A DNA stretch of 64,000 nucleotides, taken from the NCBI GenBank assembly GCA_040902725.1, contig JBBDWU010000024.1:62001-126000 (forward strand), given 5' to 3'. The translations under genes and the position numbers were made by a program. Within the stretch, counting starts at the first letter, position 1. The number at the start of each line of letters is the position of its first letter. The stretch is from JACVRU01 sp040902725. GTDB lineage: Bacteria > Actinomycetota > Thermoleophilia > Gaiellales > Gaiellaceae. Of the stretch, positions 62,714 through 64,000 are shown in pieces. The notes beneath the pieces are model-generated. The model saw nothing but the letters and a program-made list of their open reading frames with translations, searched no databases and was not told the DNA's origin.

Positions 62714-63359
62714 GCTCGAGGCGGCCCTCAGGCAGCTGGCTGCCGAGATCGCCTGGCCGCCGGAACGGAACCTCGCGCCCGGGGTCACCGCGCGCCTGCG
62801 CAAGCCCAAGCGGCGTTGGCTGGCGCTCGCGGCCGTCCCGGCAGCCGCGCTCGCCGTCGCGTTCGCCGTCCCGCCCGCGCGCTCGGCGATCCTCGACTTC
62901 TTCGGCATCGGCGGCGTCGAGATCCGCCGCGTCGACACGCTGCCCGGCCTGTCCACCGAGCGCGCCGCGCCCGGCATCCGCGTCCCGCTCGCCGAGGCGC
63001 TCAACTCCGTCGCCTTCGACGTCGTCGTCCCCGACGGCTACCGGAGCGTCTACCTCGAGGCCGGCATCGTCACCTTCGTCTGGCCCGACCGGCTGCTGAT
63101 GCAGTTCGAAGGCGACGAGCTCGTCCTGAAGAAGATCCTCGCGGAGGACACGAGCGTGGAGTGGCTCGGCGTCGCCGGCCACATGGGCGTCTGGATCGAA
63201 GGCGCTCCGCACGGCCTCTTCCTCCCGGGCGGCGAGAAGCGCCGGGCCGGCAACGTCCTCATCTGGGTCCGGAACGGCGTCACCTACCGGCTCGAGGGCG
63301 AGCTCACGCGCGCACGCGCGCTCGCGCTCGCGGGAACGATTACGCCCCGGGGAACGTAG
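62706..63359 (+). CDS. Single-pass membrane protein, putative anti-sigma partner
   Basis: A 217-residue protein starting at ATG 62706 within the end of the sigma gene. The N-terminal 35 residues are cytoplasmic; a membrane helix (WLALAAVPAAALAVAFAV) spans about 38-55; the extracytoplasmic part is DUF4367-like with VAFDVVVPDGYRSVYLE and VNWVRNGVTYRLEG-type strands. No classic zinc-binding H-x3-C-x2-C anti-sigma motif is seen, so it would be a non-ZAS type. Overlap with the sigma factor argues for direct regulation; that is inference. Confidence 0.7.
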   Translation: MPELEAALRQLAAEIAWPPERNLAPGVTARLRKPKRRWLALAAVPAAALAVAFAVPPARSAILDFFGIGGVEIRRVDTLPGLSTERAAPGIRVPLAEALNSVAFDVVVPDGYRSVYLEAGIVTFVWPDRLLMQFEGDELVLKKILAEDTSVEWLGVAGHMGVWIEGAPHGLFLPGGEKRRAGNVLIWVRNGVTYRLEGELTRARALALAGTITPRGT

Positions 63360-63366
63360 TAGAGGC

Positions 63367-63849
63367 ATGAGCAAACTCTTCGCACTCACGCTCCTCGCCC
63401 TCGCGCTCCCGGCGGCTGCCGCCGCGGGCGGCTGGGCGACCGCGGGTATCAGCGGCGACCCGCCCTCCGGCCTGGGGCCCGGAGACACCTGGAACGCCGA
63501 GATCACGCTCCTCCAGCACGGCCAGACGCCGCTCACGGGGATGCATCCGACCATCACCATCCGGGGGCCGGAGACCAAGACCTTCGAGGCGACGCCGACC
63601 GGTACGCCGGGCGTCTACGTCGCCGAGGTGGTCTTCCCGACGGCGGGCAGCTACCGCTACGAAATCGACGACGACTTCTCGCAGGTGCACACCTTCGGGC
63701 CGGTCGAGATCGTCGGCGGCGCGGGGGCTGGGGCCGACGGCGACGGCTTCCCCGTCTGGGGAATCGCGCCGATTGCGCTCGCCGCGCTCGGACTGGCGGG
63801 GCTCATGGCGCTGACGCTGCGGCGCCGCGCCCCGGTTGCAACGAGCTAG
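63367..63849 (+). CDS. Secreted FixH-like immunoglobulin-fold protein with C-terminal anchor
   Basis: A 160-residue protein. Residues 1-20 are a signal peptide, 25-115 a beta-sandwich (GDTWNAEITLLQHGQTPL, TPGVYVAEVVFPTAGSYRYEIDDDF), similar to YtkA/FixH-type or CopC-like domains, then a Gly/Ala linker, a membrane helix (about 132-152) and a basic end. Function unknown; exposure outside the membrane is expected. It starts 7 nt after the putative anti-sigma gene. Confidence 0.7.
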   Translation: MSKLFALTLLALALPAAAAAGGWATAGISGDPPSGLGPGDTWNAEITLLQHGQTPLTGMHPTITIRGPETKTFEATPTGTPGVYVAEVVFPTAGSYRYEIDDDFSQVHTFGPVEIVGGAGAGADGDGFPVWGIAPIALAALGLAGLMALTLRRRAPVATS

Positions 63850-63869
63850 TTCGCGGGTAGGATCGGGAG

Positions 63870-64000
63870 GTGGTTCGCCTCCCGATCCCCACCCTCTTCG
63901 TGGCGCTCGCGATCGCGGCCGCCGGCTGCGGCGGGGGCGGCAGCGCGCCGGAGGGGACGCCGCCCGCTGACTGGGCGGCCACCGTCTGCGGTGCGCTCGG
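63870..64000 (+). CDS. Lipoprotein, N-terminal fragment
   Basis: From GTG 63870, just after GGGAGG, the sequence encodes a lipoprotein signal (LPIPTLFVALAIAAAGCGGGG) cut only by the lipobox Cys, then a Gly/Ser/Pro linker and ADWAATVCGAL. The gene continues past the window end, so the family cannot be given. Confidence 0.6.
   Translation, partial: MVRLPIPTLFVALAIAAAGCGGGGSAPEGTPPADWAATVCGAL

Overview
The window is a 64 kb piece of very GC-rich bacterial DNA, probably a metagenome-derived or draft scaffold. It carries three 10-N scaffold gaps, two of them beside implausible C or G homopolymers. Gene content suggests an actinobacterium, possibly class Thermoleophilia: an lhr helicase beside a Nei2-type glycosylase, a UvrD2-like helicase with an HRDC end, a TIGR03252-like HhH-GPD protein, many GTG/TTG starts with 4-nt stop/start overlaps, and a high density of PIN-type toxin-antitoxin modules. 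The lineage call is inference from content; no 16S or tRNA gene was found.

Region 1 (1-25.1 kb) is mostly housekeeping. It holds an M20 peptidase tail, an HxlR regulator, an amidohydrolase, a secreted HExxH protein, a VOC/acyl-CoA dehydrogenase pair, a CHRD-like lipoprotein, a phytoene-desaturase-like oxidoreductase, a DNA repair set (HhH-GPD, Lhr, Nei2), AzlCD, a two-cupin protein, a ParA-FtsZ overlapping pair, and a complete nucleoside-type ABC importer (BMP lipoprotein, double ATPase, two permeases) translationally coupled to a yeast-FCY1-like cytosine deaminase.

Region 2 (25.1-57.3 kb) is an accessory, defence-like region. It contains at least five toxin-antitoxin loci: two paralogous RHH + DUF5615 pairs, a HicA-like/HTH pair, a Phd/PIN pair and an RHH/PIN pair. 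There is also an orphan UPF0175 antitoxin, a fused MNT-HEPN protein, an AAA_14/DUF4143 ATPase with a tandem operator, NERD and Mrr-like nucleases, a DUF262-DUF1524 (GmrSD-like) protein with an unknown partner, a YEATS-like membrane protein, a three-gene coupled operon (adenine methyltransferase, nucleotidyltransferase, PLD-SNF2 helicase), a Shedu-like protein, and a large RecB-like nuclease/helicase cut by a gap. Two blocks are flanked by degenerate duplications of neighbouring genes (ggt 5' end around 28.7-30.4 kb; GNAT 3' end around 32.3-37.0 kb), which records how modules were inserted. Ggt and the GNAT gene look like native genes left inside the accessory block.

Region 3 (57.4-64 kb) returns to core genes: dnaE, a TolB-like/RTX-like secreted protein split by a frameshift, an ECF sigma factor with a membrane partner, and two exported proteins, the last cut by the window end. 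Several apparent frameshifts lie in or near G/C runs (20.3 kb, 7.9 kb) and may be sequence errors rather than biology. The best candidate for an undescribed system is the MTase-NTase-PLD/helicase operon at 38.4-46.1 kb, followed by the composite module at 32.3-37.0 kb.
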